From NCBI GenBank assembly GCA_033439685.1, contig JAUEDM010000005.1, positions 1,612,001-1,676,000 on the forward strand: a stretch of DNA of 64,000 nt, in the 5' to 3' direction. The stretch comes from Apodospora peruviana. Its lineage: Eukaryota; Ascomycota; Sordariomycetes; Sordariales; Lasiosphaeriaceae. A program made the translations under genes and the position numbers. The stretch's first letter is position 1; the number at the start of each line of letters is the position of its first letter. The notes beneath the pieces are model-generated. The model saw only the letters and a program-made list of their open reading frames with translations. It was not told the origin of the DNA and did not search any database. Below, piece after piece: positions 45,522 to 57,172 of this stretch.

Positions 45522-45862
45522 TTCAACACCCAAGCAGAACCCTGTGTGCGCTTGACCCCATTTCGATATTTTGCAGAGTTTTGTCTCTGCCTATCAAGCA
45601 AGGTGCCCGGTGTGGAACGGACGAGTTATAGGTGGATCTCATGTTGCCGAGTGTGGAGAGACGTACGCAGGGCAGTTCTCAGCTCTCTCTGTGTTTTGCG
45701 TCACCGTGATGAGTATCTTCTACGGTGACGGGAACCAGATAGAAAGGGGGAAAATAAAACGAGGCTTGTCAAGGACACATTGAGTATGTGACCAAGAAGA
45801 AAAGGCCAACACAACACCAAAATGACTGTCGACGTACCTAGGTAGGTAAGGAAACAAAAAAG

Positions 45863-45981
45863 ACATACAACACCAGGGATTCGCTGGTCGTCACCGACCC
45901 AACTACTAGTCTAGCGGTCACTGGTTTATCTAGGGGAGAGCGGACGGGATCCCGAGTTCTCCAGTGCCTGTGGTCGTATGT
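45863..45981 (-). rRNA. 5S rRNA, common type
   Basis: The 119-base minus-strand gene starts ACATACGACC and ends GTTGTATGT, which pair as helix I. It carries the standard filamentous-ascomycete 5S segments throughout and is closer to the usual Neurospora-like sequence than the copy at 9266-9384. A run of six T on the minus strand just past the 3' end can act as the Pol III terminator. Confidence 0.95.
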
Positions 45982-46227
45982 ACTTATTTCAAGTGAAGTT
46001 GTGGATTATATTGAGAATGGGCGTGCTTGCCGGTTGTCACGCCCCTCAGCATCAAGAACCCCTAGCAACACTATTTCATCGACAGCAGACAGTAGCTTGT
46101 TGACAGTGACTTATCGACGGCGATACCCAAAAGAAGCATGCTTTTAACTATAGAAAGTAAGGTATGTGGCCATATGCCACCATGGGCATCCCTCGGACCA
46201 TGCCCGTGTAGTTAGTTAGGTTGGAGT

Positions 46228-48882
46228 CTACACCCCCCTATTCGCCCTTCCCAACGCCTCCTCGACAGTATTCCCTCTCACCATGGTAGCATACGGCGCC
46301 ATCTCGCTCCGGAACCAGCAGCCGACGATGTGCCCATTCCTATCATACCTCCCCTGCCCCGTAATCGGATTGCGTCTGATAATCCTGCTCCAGTCCGCCA
46401 TACACTCCCAGCAAAACTCAAATGAGCACACACGACACGTCATGTGGAAACAGCCGCCTTCCTTTTCCACCCTGGCTCCGCACCGGCACTGCTTCGTGTG
46501 CGTGCGCAACCATTCCTGCGTTGCCTCCATCTCCGGGTTACCGCCACCACCACCCATCTGCCCCCATCCGGCGGCCTCATATTCTGCGCAACTTTGGCCG
46601 CGATGCCAAGGGACCTGGTGACGGAAGCACATATCAAACCCGCAGACGTCGCACTGGACGCAGTTGCGCCGGCAGTCGAGCGGACCGTCGCCCATTTGGT
46701 CGGGGATCTCGTGGATCTGGCCCATCTCGCAACCCTCGCGGAGGCACCACCGGAAGTTGGGGAGGGTGGCCAGGTGGCTGAGCAGACGGAGCTTGTCATA
46801 CATGGCAAAGGTCTCCGCCGGGGCGAGGAGACGGATCTCATCGTGGGTGTAAATGTGTCCGCAGCCTGGGGTTGGGCAACCCAGGGACTCGCAAGCGGCC
46901 CGTCCGCGAGTATCTAGCTGAGTCGCGAGGTGACGACCGAGGCAGGTGCGGCAAATATCGAGATTATGCGCGGCACTGCAGGCCGGCAAAGCGGAGGGCG
47001 GAGGAAAGGCTCGTATCTGGCATGTCCAGTCTCCGGGAAAGTCACGAACCGCTGCCGCCCATCGATCCTCGTCTGCCTGGTCGTCGCCCAAGACAACGTC
47101 AGAGAGCGCCTCGGCACACACGGTACACTCCCGTGGTGCAGCGTACAAACCGACTTCGTGGCCGGTGCGAAGGAATTGGCCCACGAAAATGGGAACCTGT
47201 AAAGTGCGCGATCCATCCGTCGAGTCAACGGACATCATTTCGATGGCCAGGCTAGGGCACAGACTGAGATTAAGAAGTCCTCGCATGCGTCCGTGTTTCT
47301 CCAGCTGTGTGTGTAGTTCTGCTGCTCGACGCAGAGCCTCAGGGGTCGGCCGGGGTTCGAGCAGCTCGAGCGCGGCCCGTAATCGTGATGCACGCTCAAA
47401 CGTCGAGACATGAATCAAACACTTGTCGTCCCGTAGATTACGGAGCGTGTTGGTGAGCTCGACATTGTACTGAAATGGAAGAGGTGCGCGGCAAGAAGGA
47501 GTAGGGCACCTGAGCCACGCGTTGGAACCGAGATCGTGCCACCAGTCGTTCGTGATACTCGAGACAATTGAAGGTAAAAAGCAAGCATCGCATATGGGCT
47601 GTGAGCAGCAGTTGGTGGCCCCTTTGCTGTACTCGAACTCGCTGTCCCGGTAGGGGCCTGCGGTGCATTTGGAAAGCCCTCTCAGGAACCGTGGGACGTG
47701 GCAGAGAGCACACACTCTGAAGGAGACCTCATCAGGACCCAGTATTCCAGGGCGAGCATCAACGCTACGGGCAAAATCGGCTGCTTGGGTACTGTCTAGG
47801 ACCTTGTCAGGGTGGTGGAACCTGGCCCGGCTTGGGAGAGTTGACGAGAGGTGATTATCCGGTTGGTGGTACTGAATTGTCTTGAGAAGGAGAATTCCAC
47901 GCGGTGTCAACGCAGACCCAAGCAATGAGAGTAATTCGTTGCCCCCCTGGAGACGTCTCATAATGTTCTCCGTGATCTCAACATAGTCCTTGGGACCCGT
48001 TTGTCGTTGGCCGATCGGTCCGTTGACGGTGTAGAAGATTCTCATCAACAATTCTTCCCTGTGTCGTACCTCTTTCTCGAGAGTGTTGGCTCGATGTTCC
48101 AAACCCCGTGTATCATGTCCGACGGTAGATCTCTTCGCCGAAGGCTCAGTAAATGCTACATTGATCCCTGCCGGATACCTCTCGGGTTTCTCGGCTTTGT
48201 GTTTGGCAAACCACTCGAGGATACCAGTACGCAACATGTTGTTTTCATTTTCCAGAGCTTGTACCCGCGCCTGAGAGGCTTCCAGCGCCCTTGTCACCTT
48301 CTCCAGTTCCGAGTCTGTATGCGGTTGGGACCTTGTAGGGCAGACATCGTATGCCTCGGCGACACGCGGGTGATGTTCTGATGCATGAGACCCAGGTTGA
48401 TTTTGTACTGCCCCGAGAGAGTTCCCGAAAGGGTTGTCTGTCTCATCGTAAGTGTAGTTTTTGCCATTATGGAAGATGTTGACCTTGCTGCTTCCCCTCC
48501 TAGTCTTGCCCAAGTCTCCTGCCTCTTCAGATACGCCTCTGATTTGCGGCTCAATGTCCAGCCAATGTTGGGGGAGAAATGATAGTCGACTATCATCTGC
48601 CGGATCGTTGGAGCTTTCGGCTTTGCGGTGGCTGACCGCGTTTGACCGCATCAAGGATAGTCGCCGCTGCCCTGTGAGCCGTCTATCGATATCCCCTTCG
48701 TCCGGCGCTGACTTTTGGACCGCGTCTCTGGGGAACCCAATGTGTTCAGATTGGGCCATGGTTTTCCCTTGGACTTTTTTCGAGTTGGAGGGGATGTAAA
48801 CTGCCCACCTCCGATTGTTCGGGATCGATTGTTGGCGGTTCCAAGCTTGGGCTATGTGATGCTGTGGACTGGTAAGCGTCAT
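46228..48882 (-). CDS. RBR-type (RING-IBR-RING) E3 ubiquitin ligase
   Basis: A single-exon 884-residue protein that probably takes ubiquitin from an E2 onto its own cysteine and passes it to substrates. The N-terminal 380 residues are mostly disordered with a short coiled coil at about 190-225. An extra Cys-rich module (residues 391-464: CALC, NCCSQPICDACF, RCPTPSC) precedes the RBR proper. RING1 spans about 586-674 (ECTVCAEAL, LDICRTCLGRHL, GCPTPGCGH), IBR about 713-765 (WCLREGC, CVQCDVCGFDMCFRH), and RING2 about 799-827 (CRCGARVEKEGGCFHMTC, FCWEC), with Cys811 as the expected catalytic cysteine. The ATG at 48882 is used; a second in-frame ATG 41 codons later (MAQSEHIG) is also possible. The substrate and physiological role are unknown. 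Confidence 0.9.
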   Translation of the reverse strand: MTLTSPQHHIAQAWNRQQSIPNNRRWAVYIPSNSKKVQGKTMAQSEHIGFPRDAVQKSAPDEGDIDRRLTGQRRLSLMRSNAVSHRKAESSNDPADDSRLSFLPQHWLDIEPQIRGVSEEAGDLGKTRRGSSKVNIFHNGKNYTYDETDNPFGNSLGAVQNQPGSHASEHHPRVAEAYDVCPTRSQPHTDSELEKVTRALEASQARVQALENENNMLRTGILEWFAKHKAEKPERYPAGINVAFTEPSAKRSTVGHDTRGLEHRANTLEKEVRHREELLMRIFYTVNGPIGQRQTGPKDYVEITENIMRRLQGGNELLSLLGSALTPRGILLLKTIQYHQPDNHLSSTLPSRARFHHPDKVLDSTQAADFARSVDARPGILGPDEVSFRVCALCHVPRFLRGLSKCTAGPYRDSEFEYSKGATNCCSQPICDACFLPSIVSSITNDWWHDLGSNAWLRCPTPSCRAPLPFQYNVELTNTLRNLRDDKCLIHVSTFERASRLRAALELLEPRPTPEALRRAAELHTQLEKHGRMRGLLNLSLCPSLAIEMMSVDSTDGSRTLQVPIFVGQFLRTGHEVGLYAAPRECTVCAEALSDVVLGDDQADEDRWAAAVRDFPGDWTCQIRAFPPPSALPACSAAHNLDICRTCLGRHLATQLDTRGRAACESLGCPTPGCGHIYTHDEIRLLAPAETFAMYDKLRLLSHLATLPNFRWCLREGCEMGQIHEIPDQMGDGPLDCRRNCVQCDVCGFDMCFRHQVPWHRGQSCAEYEAAGWGQMGGGGGNPEMEATQEWLRTHTKQCRCGARVEKEGGCFHMTCRVCSFEFCWECMADWSRIIRRNPITGQGRYDRNGHIVGCWFRSEMAPYATMVRGNTVEEALGRANRGV

Positions 48883-50924
48883 ATTGTGACATAATATGGT
48901 TATGATGAATTCAAGGACAAGAAGGTAGATAACCCAATGCTACTCACTAACTCGTGAATAGTCTAATGCAGAGAACCTCGGGAGCGAAATGGAGAGCGAC
49001 AGGATGAGGATTCCCAATCTCTTGATATACGAGAAAGGAAGGGAAAAATTGGACGAACCTTGGACCAGCCGTTGACCATGATAAGCCACCGAGATCAACA
49101 AGTTGTGTCAGATGCGATATTGGATCAAGTTTACAAAACAAGATAAACGAGCGAGTATCAGACGGCAGAAACAGAACTCGAAACAATAATAATAACAAAA
49201 AGACAATAGCACTGTTGTTCTGACCCCATCTTGTCACACCGGACTGCTAGGTGTTACGCACGTCACTTGACGGCGAGACGTGTGTTTATTTGCCTGGTCT
49301 GACAGCGTGAACGGCCCACTTACACCATCCACGCGACTTGGGTTGGGAGACCAGATGAGTTGACCGCAAACAACGGACTCAGCCGTCTCGTTCCGGCAGC
49401 CAAACAGGTCAGGGACAGAGTTCGGTAGCGTTCTAGGCGGAGATGGGATGCAAGTCACGAACAAGCTTATCTCTTGGAATGCGGTGAGTCGACGGTTGGC
49501 TGGCATTGTCCGCAACCTGAAACAAGACAGCTGAGTGGTCAGTGGAAGACTGCCTGCTCACCATCACGGTAGCAGGCTGTCGGGGATGCCTGCATACCTC
49601 GGTATGTAATCCGTACCTATTTATTCTTGGGTTGGGCTTATGTGTCACCGGGTTAATTGATGTCTGAGCCCGCTTCCTTACGCTGAGTCCGGGGAATTAG
49701 ATGTCAGGTTAGGGGCAGGCACACCGACCACATGCGGATATAAGGCTCGGGCAGCTGCATTCTAGTCGTCAACGATTGGATTTGTCCTCGAGGCTGTCAT
49801 AAAAAAACAAAGAGGTCCGACGGCGGATTGCCACCTGAAACTTGTGATTTGACTGGTTTGACTGGATCGTGGGATGGAGTGCAGATGATGCTGCACGAGA
49901 GGGGTTGACCGTTGCAACAGAACTCAAATTGCCATAGGAGGCAAGTAAGATCAAAGACGAGCAGATGGAAGAAGAGATCTGCGGTCTCAGTAGCTCCTTC
50001 CTGTTCTTTGAACTCGGGCAGTCACTAGAAGGTGTATTGATGTGGATGGAAGGAACGGCGGTCAGGACTCTGCACCTCACTCAATGACCTTCACTGACCT
50101 TGACCCTTGCGCTGAGCCTCAATCGCCCCCAACAAGCGCCCCAACTTTTATTCTCAGGAAGGTGAACTCCTCAATCTCATCAATGCCGGACTCAACCCGA
50201 CTCGGTCCGGATTTCTCATGATTACTAAATTACCGAATCTGAAGAAATTGCACCATAAATGGACAGATGAGCCATTCAAAATCAAGCTCAGATCAGATCC
50301 CGATGTCGCAATGGAATTTGTGGCCAGTCGAAACAATACACACACTTGAGAATGACGACGTCCGTCTTCGTCCGTATCCAATATCCATCGACCTCAGCCA
50401 TCATCAACCCCACAAAACCGGACTGCAACTGAATCATTTCAATCAATTAACCTAAATATAGGAAACAAGCACCTCCGTGTCCCAGCCGGTAGCTGGTAGC
50501 ACAGCTGATAACGCCCATGCAAGCTGTGATTGGATTCTTGCTATAACATCGTGGTTGTCTGGTGTCCGCTTCTCATTTGCTTCCTTTCATAGTCCCTATG
50601 CACGGTTCTCAATAGGGATCCTCGCCATGACTGACTGGAACTGCACACACGCTTGCACTGAGCATTGGCGATCCCTTATTAGTCGACATCAGGTCGAGTT
50701 CCAACGCAGCAGCGCATTGCGCCATCAGAGAAACGATCCAACGCAGCAGCGCATTGCCGCCGTCTTCGTTTCTACACCAGCCTAACAGAGACCGAACCCC
50801 TTATCTCATCAACGATATATACAGCGACTACGACCACACATTGACCATGCTGCATGCATAAATCCCGGTACAGAACAGGAGAATAATCACAAGAGAATTC
50901 TCCCCTCCACAATGCCCCGTCATA
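48883..50924. other. Intergenic region between the RBR ligase and pectin methylesterase genes
   Basis: Two kilobases with no recognised gene; short minus-strand frames near 49234-50080 have no motif. The part near the RBR gene is its promoter side, and the part near 50900 is the 3' side of the pectinesterase gene. A 21-base direct repeat is listed separately. Confidence 0.5.
50700..50757. repeat. Spaced 21-bp direct repeat
   Basis: TCCAACGCAGCAGCGCATTG plus C occurs at 50700-50720 and again, identical, at 50737-50757, with 16 bases between. It contains a CAGCAGCGC core. No function is known. Confidence 0.85.
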
Positions 50925-52027
50925 TCACATATACGACGAGTCGTAAACCCCCCCGCTGGCATAGCCACTCCCAAGCACAGTCGCCATGGACACCGCCGAG
51001 CTCAGCCGCGTGGCGAACGGAGCCCGCGTCCCCGACGCCCCGGCCCCGGTATTGCCGTATTCGCCGTAGAAGACGTTGCTCGTCCGTTCGTCTCCAGTAT
51101 TCCAGACCCGCCAGCCGGCCGGGTTGATGACGGCCGTCATCGAAGTCCGCTGGAACACGACGCGCGAGTACTCACGCCACGGCCGGCCAAGGTAAAAAGC
51201 CCCGTTGGCAACACTATTGCCGCTCGCTGCCGCGACGGTGCAATTGTTGAAGAGGTAGTAGTTTGGGTCGGTGGACGACTGTCTCCCCGAAGCTTTTTTT
51301 TGTCCCGATGAAAAGGTAAGTCAGGTGTCTTTCTCCATCATTGTGATGGAATCGGGGTGTTTAACATACCGGTGATATACCCAATCGAAGAAGTCAGCAC
51401 CCTGATATCGCATCTCTCAAACCAAGCAGGCGCGTGCATTCCAAAGATAAAGTCGGTCACGCCCTGGATCAGACATCTGGCGTAGATTTGGGTTCCGTTG
51501 TCTGCGAGAAGCGTGTCCTGGTAACCCCTGAACGAACACCCGTAGTATCCGCTGTCCGCGCCCACGCTCATCGCCACCGCTTGGCTTCCCTTCCCGTACG
51601 TGTTCTCCACATCGACATTGTACAGCCTGAACCCTTTGGCTTTGATTCGCAACGTGGCCGTCTGGTCGTTGTTGAGCCCGTCGGCCTGGCTCTTGTTGCC
51701 TGTGATGGTCACGGTGTTTTTGCCATACCCGGAGGTGTCGGTCGTGGAGCCGTAGATGGTGAGCTGCGCTTGCCGTGCGTTGATTAGGACCTGTTCCTTG
51801 TAGGTCCCCGGGTTGATGAAGATGCACTGCGCCGCCGTGGACGTGGTGGATAGCGCGTCCACGGCCGCTTGGATGGTGGTGTATTGCCCACTGCCACTGC
51901 CAGCAGATCTGGACACGGTTAGGCAGCCTGAGGGTGGTGCGCTGCGGCCGCCGTTTGCTCCCGTGGCGGGGATGGCACCGGAGAGTGATGAATTGGCTAT
52001 CAGGAGGAGGAGGAGTAGGGATTTCAT
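50925..52027 (-). CDS. Secreted pectin methylesterase (carbohydrate esterase family 8)
   Basis: An extracellular right-handed beta-helix enzyme that removes methyl esters from homogalacturonan. Exon 1 is 52027-51370, the intron 51369-51293, exon 2 51292-50925; 341 residues. A signal peptide covers about residues 1-18. The catalytic aspartates are Asp171 in GYQDTLL and Asp192 in TDFIFG, followed by AWFERCDI and, after the intron, FYLGRPWREYSRVVFQ with the conserved Arg and Trp. The intron acceptor is an AAG at the end of an A8 run, chosen because it alone restores the family sequence ITASGRQSSTDPNYY. The length is typical for a fungal single-domain enzyme. Confidence 0.95.
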
Positions 52028-53262
52028 TGTGAAAACTGAGCCGTCTTTCTTTACACGAGTGGGCTTTCGTATATGGGATCAAGATAGCCAGTTGCTGCTG
52101 CTGTAGCTAACAACCGTCGACCGTATTGTAAAAACCTCTGATATATAGTATCCAGGTCACCAGGGCATCATCAGGATGAATGAACAGGGTAGGGCTGTGC
52201 TGGTGTCAACCTAACCCTTTTGTATCATAGGGCTCTTATATAGCTTCAGACCATGGGAGCCTGTGGTTTGATCAGTCATGGAGTCTTAAGACTACGTTCC
52301 TAGTACACACAGGGAAAATGAAAAACTTACCCAGTAAGAGAATGAACAGCAAAAGAAGACAATCTATTGGTGGAAGTCTTCTTACTTCCACGACAGATGT
52401 ACTAGGCCATGTGTAGATCGTGAAGTTGCTCCTCCGGAAATGGTTTTACTTTCATGCTGTCCGTTCCAGCATGTGTTAAGGACAAACACGGAATTCTCCC
52501 CACAGTCCGCGATATGTCTTCCATAATTGGGGCGACTAAACCCGGATATCAGGTAGAAAAAAACTAAGGCTCGTGACGCTCTTTTGCCGGTAAGGTCGTC
52601 GGTACGTTCATTCGGAAATTATTTTTATTTGCGGATAAATCAGTTTCCCTCTTCGCGAGCGGATGGATGGTCACCACCCAGCCTTTACCCCTGAATGAGG
52701 AGAACCCGCCAACCAATGCGGGGAGGGGGGATCATCAAGATAGGTATTCTCCGCAAGAGCCTTACACAGTATTCCGTACGCGATCAGTAACTCATTCTTT
52801 GCTCTATCGCTTGAATCGGGGATAAAGAGTGTAGCTCCACGACTACTCTTTCAACTAACACAGACACCAAATACGATACCTCTTCGTTGACATGTATCTT
52901 CAGTGCCCAGCTAGCCCAGCTCGTGAGCTATCTCAAGTAGTTTGTATACAAATGGATATGCACAGGTGTGTAAAACACGATACCGCTGAATATAAAACGC
53001 CAAGCAAGATGAGTGATGCAGAGAGAGTCTCGCTGTTATCATCATATAATGTGGGTGGGCAGAATGCAAGCCATGCGTCATGATATAAAGAAAAAGTCAT
53101 CGCCTTACCTTCTCCTTTTACCAAGCACTGGCCAAAGTTATATAAAATAACGTACGAGGTATATGCATAACCCAAACAAAGGAAGCTCAATAAAAATAAA
53201 TACGCTGTCCCCTTCTGATGTAAAAGAAGAATTATTTTCTCGCCCATGGCGTCGTGTGTGTC
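52028..53262. other. Intergenic region between pectinesterase and bHLH genes
   Basis: No coding or RNA feature is recognised. The left part is the pectinesterase promoter; the right end is the 3' side of the bHLH gene. Confidence 0.5.
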
Positions 53263-54975
53263 TTAACAGAACCCTCTGGGATCAAACAGCGTCCTGCTAT
53301 AATTCGGCATCTGGTATGACGCGCGTGCCGTGGCGTGCAAGAGTTGCTCAAAGGCTTGCAACCTGCGTGACAGCTCCAGATGCTCCTGCGCAATCGCTCG
53401 ATTTCTCCGTTCGAGTTGATGTATGTATTCGGTTGCTTTGGTGAGGATCGTGCCCTATCGTGTCCATTACGTTAGTCTTTCCCAAACAAGATCAGTATCT
53501 CCCTGTCGTTCCAAAACGTACCTTGCTGACTTTCGCATTCCTCGAGGGCTGGCCTCCGTCCTCATCTTCTCCGTCTTCCGCTATTGTATGCAGTGCCGGT
53601 ACCGCATCCCTGAGCTCGGCAATCTTGTCCTTCAGGTTCGTCCTATACTTTCTCTCAATATCATTGTGCGCCGTTCGATCGCCGCCGCCGGTGCCGCCAC
53701 CACCACCGCCGCCACCCAGCTTCTGTTTATCCTTCCCTTTATCATTCATCAAGCTGTCTTGTCTCTGATGGGATCCCTGTGGTCCGCTACTGCTGCCACC
53801 AGCTGTCGGTTTGGACCGAGATCCTGACCCATATGTTGCCCCCGATTCCGAGTTTTCCGTGAACTGGCTGCCCATGCCAGGGCCCCCAAATCCCATACCC
53901 ATGCCCATGCCCATGCTCAGTGCCGGGTTGAAACCAGAAGTCATGCCAGTTCCAAAGAGGTTGAGATTTGATCCAAGTCCTCCCATGCTCGATCCTGGGT
54001 TCATGGCTATCGCTATCAGTCGTCGCTGCTCGGCTTCGTTCAAGGCGTTATTGCTGAGGCCGGTGAGAGTGTCCATCCGTATTCCGGGCTGTGGCCGTTC
54101 CCAACTTAACGGCGTTGAGTAGAGGCCCTCACGCTGTGGGATGTCAGTAGGTGGCGCCGATTCAATCTGCGCGAGGTGCTCGGCGAGATTCATTGATGAT
54201 ATGGCGGCATCGTCGTCTGATAACGCATTTTCCAAGGCATCGTCGTCAAGGTACTCGTCAGATTTTGACATAGTTGCTCTTCGTGTCGAAGTCGTCGCGC
54301 TCCCTGGAGGCCGTATACCATGTAAGGAACCTGTTGGCCGTCTAACGGTTATTAGCCACGATGCTAGACCGCATGCCACTGCGGCGAACTGCCTCGAGAT
54401 GGTGATCGCTTACCGTTGTGTCGTCGGCACCTTTCCCTTTCCCATTAAATCCGGACCTAAAAACTCCTCGCTTTCCGGGATCTCGCCGAGGGCATCTTCC
54501 TTGTCGAACTGAATCCAGTAATCAGCCGAATCGAAGGGATTCGCTTCTGCGCCAACCCTGGATCTTTTCCTTTCGTGACCTTCTCTCCTTCTCGGTACGG
54601 GTGCCCTAGTCGGCAGCCCCTGTGATGACTGGCTACCTTGAAAGGATGGGCGACGTGACGATATAGAAGGATGTGGTGATGCACTCGTGGGTCCGGTTGT
54701 AGCGGGCGTGTGGATGAGCGATTCGAGTGATAATGTCGGTAGCGCTGTTGACGGAGGTCCTTTTGGGGCGCTGCGCTCGGGATTTAATGCTGCATCCCAT
54801 AGTGTGGGGGGGAGTGCAGAAGAAGCTCCGGCCAGGGAGAAGGGTTGGTCAACAGGATTGACCGTCTGGGCAAGGTCAGCAACGGAATACAGACTGCGGC
54901 GACCGGATATCGACTCCGTACCTGGTTGTTGGGGACCGAGAAGAATTCGAGATGTCTAAGTGAGTTCGGATCCAT
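53263..54975 (-). CDS. bHLH transcription factor with SREBP-type basic region, no membrane segments
   Basis: A nuclear DNA-binding protein. Exons (minus): 54975-54922, 54865-54414, 54341-53522, 53454-53263; 505 residues. The N-terminal half is Ser/Pro-rich, with ANPFDSADYWIQFDKEDALG at about residues 120-140 and an acidic patch (DEYLDDDALENALSDDD) after it. The middle is Gly/Met-rich. The bHLH lies at about residues 390-465: basic region and helix 1 AHNDIERKYRTNLKDKIAEL, a long acidic loop, then helix 2 TILTKATEYIHQLERRN running into a short leucine-zipper-like helix. Tyr in ERKYR, where most bHLH proteins have Arg, is the SREBP hallmark and favours sterol-response-type sites. Unlike membrane-bound SREBPs it has no hydrophobic segment, so it should not need proteolytic release. 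Target genes are unknown. Confidence 0.92.
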
Positions 54976-57172
54976 TGGGTCACCTGAGCATCCCGAATTG
55001 GCGTGTCTCTTTGTTGATGAAGAAGTTGGATTTAAGACCATGGAATTGTTGTGCTGGACTCTCGGAAGTAGCAACGGCGGAGAGCAGGCCAAAGAGCGAG
55101 TAATAAGTACGCGGCTGACAGTCGTATATCATGCGCAAGCGTCTAGCAGGGGCAGTTGGGGCAAGATGGCTTCGACCAGCGCCTCAAGCTGAAGTTTCGA
55201 ACTGGGGATTGCGCGGCCGAAAGGCTAGTACCACTCAAGGGCCAGTACTATGCAGCTACAAGGTCAGTATTGGTTGGCCGAGAAGTGACAGACAGACCGA
55301 ACTGAAGAGCGCCATGAAATCGTGGACCAAGACAACTCGCAGAAGAGTTTGACCTGGGAAGACGGAGAGCTGAGATGAATTCTGAGTGCGGGGAGGCGCC
55401 GCCGTCAAGAGCCGACAGTTGGGTCGAAGTCGGGTACGGGACAGAGCACAAGCTAACGGATGACAAGACGTAAAAGAGAGAGGGACTAACTGATCGATCG
55501 GTCGGACGAGCTGAGCAATCCAAGTTAACAAGGCACACAGTTTGCGATCCGTTGCGGCCGGGCTGCTGAGGGTAAAGAATGTTCGACAACGGGAGCAAGG
55601 CCGTAATTTGGGGAGCCTGTAGACGGCGGCCGTGAAGGGGAGATGGACAACGAGACACTGTCGTCGGACAATGTCGGCCGGCACAGCGGGCGGAGATTCC
55701 GGACCTTGAACTTGTACACCTCCCTTGGTTGCTTTTGTGAGAACAAGGAGCGAGGAGACGGCGTGAGGTGGGTGGGTTCGGGGTTCCGGAGAGACTCCAG
55801 AATTTTGGTAGAGGCGGTTGACGAGAAGAAAGGAGAACAAACAATTGGAAGTGAGTGAGTCGTAGGTACGGGCTAGGTTGGCACTGTAGCTGGAGGTTTG
55901 GACCTCCAACTATCCATGTGATTAAGCAGAACACGCTACAAAGTCTAGGGAGTGTAGGTAGGTACACGAGAAGTCTACAAAGTATGCCGTATGCCACGGC
56001 ACAGGTACGACGAAGGAGACTCGGGTCGGCGGCAGCAGTGTAACAAGCGCAAAGCGATCAAGGTGAGAAGCGCACACAGAATTCCCCAGAACTGGCGGGG
56101 ACCCATTGGACAACAGCGCTGCCGATTGGCCAGTTGCCTCCAAAAATTATCGGCATGGCCTGACTTTTCGATGGGCAATTCGCTCAGGAACTGTGTCCGG
56201 GGAAAGTTTGCTGAGCAGAAACCAATCGGAGGTTTGGGGTCTCTGACGCAGCATCTTCAACTTTGGCCCCATTTGCCCTGAGAATCATGCCACTTTTCGA
56301 CCTGGAGCTGTCTTGGGTCCACTGCCAAGCCGGGAGAGGCTTGTGGAAACGCCAGCCCTGATTGGTTCAGCTCCATCACAGTGGCTGTCAGCCTTACCTG
56401 AAGAGCGGTCTAGACCCCGACCATCATGAACTTGACTTGATACTTTCCTCGGGGTTTCCATCTTCCAAGATGCTGCTGCGGGCTTTCCGTTTATTCCATA
56501 CCTTAAGGTAATATATATGGCAGGAGCCGATAATGTGCAGTATTGATGTGTCAGTATCACAGTATGCGGCTCCCAGGACTCTTGCCTTTACAAGTTATCA
56601 TCTCCATAACTCCCGTGATGTAGTCGTGCGCAATTGCTGTCGTTCTGATCAGTCAGTCAATGATGGCGTGCTCAAGGTAAAGCGATACGACAGCAACTAA
56701 CCGTAACCACAGCTGGCGGTCTTGAAACCGGTGTGCAGATCTGAATGCAATACGTTTCTCCTGTAGTCTGAACCCGATCAAGGGAACGCCACAAGATGCA
56801 TAATCCCGATCGTCCCTTCAAGAGATTGAGGAGCCAAAAACTGGAAGCACTTTACGCGTCTGTGTCTTGGAACCCTAACCCTTTTACGAGTCGCCCGGTG
56901 ACACAGACTCACAGGGCAAGCACGATCGGATGCAGATCATCGTTGGGGGGGGGGGGGGTTGCACCGTTGCGCATTCTGCAGCATCGGCCCCGCGATACGG
57001 ATTAATAAGGCTTAAAGCTGGAACCTGCATCCAACAACTTGCCATGACCACCCTCTCAAAGCTGCTTGCAGGAACTTTGATTTCTGTGCGGGACACACAA
57101 CCACACCATATTCTCCATTCTCTTCTTTTCGTGCAACTCCAGCAGCTTCTTTAATCAACAGCAGGCACCAGA
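54976..57172. other. Divergent intergenic region between bHLH and ATG12 genes
   Basis: A 2.2 kb promoter-like interval. A minus-strand frame of 249 codons at 55248-55997 overlaps others in different frames and has no recognised motif; it may be untranslated leader of the bHLH gene. A G14 run is listed separately. Confidence 0.5.
56945..56958. repeat. Poly-G(14) tract
   Basis: Fourteen consecutive G lie about 215 bases before the ATG12 start codon. Length may be affected by sequencing error. Confidence 0.85.

Larger units (their letters stand above)
44787..46227. other. Intergenic region holding tRNA-Glu and a 5S rRNA gene
   Basis: Apart from the two RNA genes listed, the stretch has no recognised coding sequence. 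Bases 44787-45449 are the promoter side of the aminotransferase gene. Bases 45522-45862 and 45982-46227 show nothing clear. Confidence 0.5.

Noticed and set aside
55248..55997. 249-codon minus-strand open frame upstream of the bHLH gene
   Set aside because: A second frame of similar length overlaps it (55256-55909), neither has a motif, and the position fits an untranslated leader or promoter.
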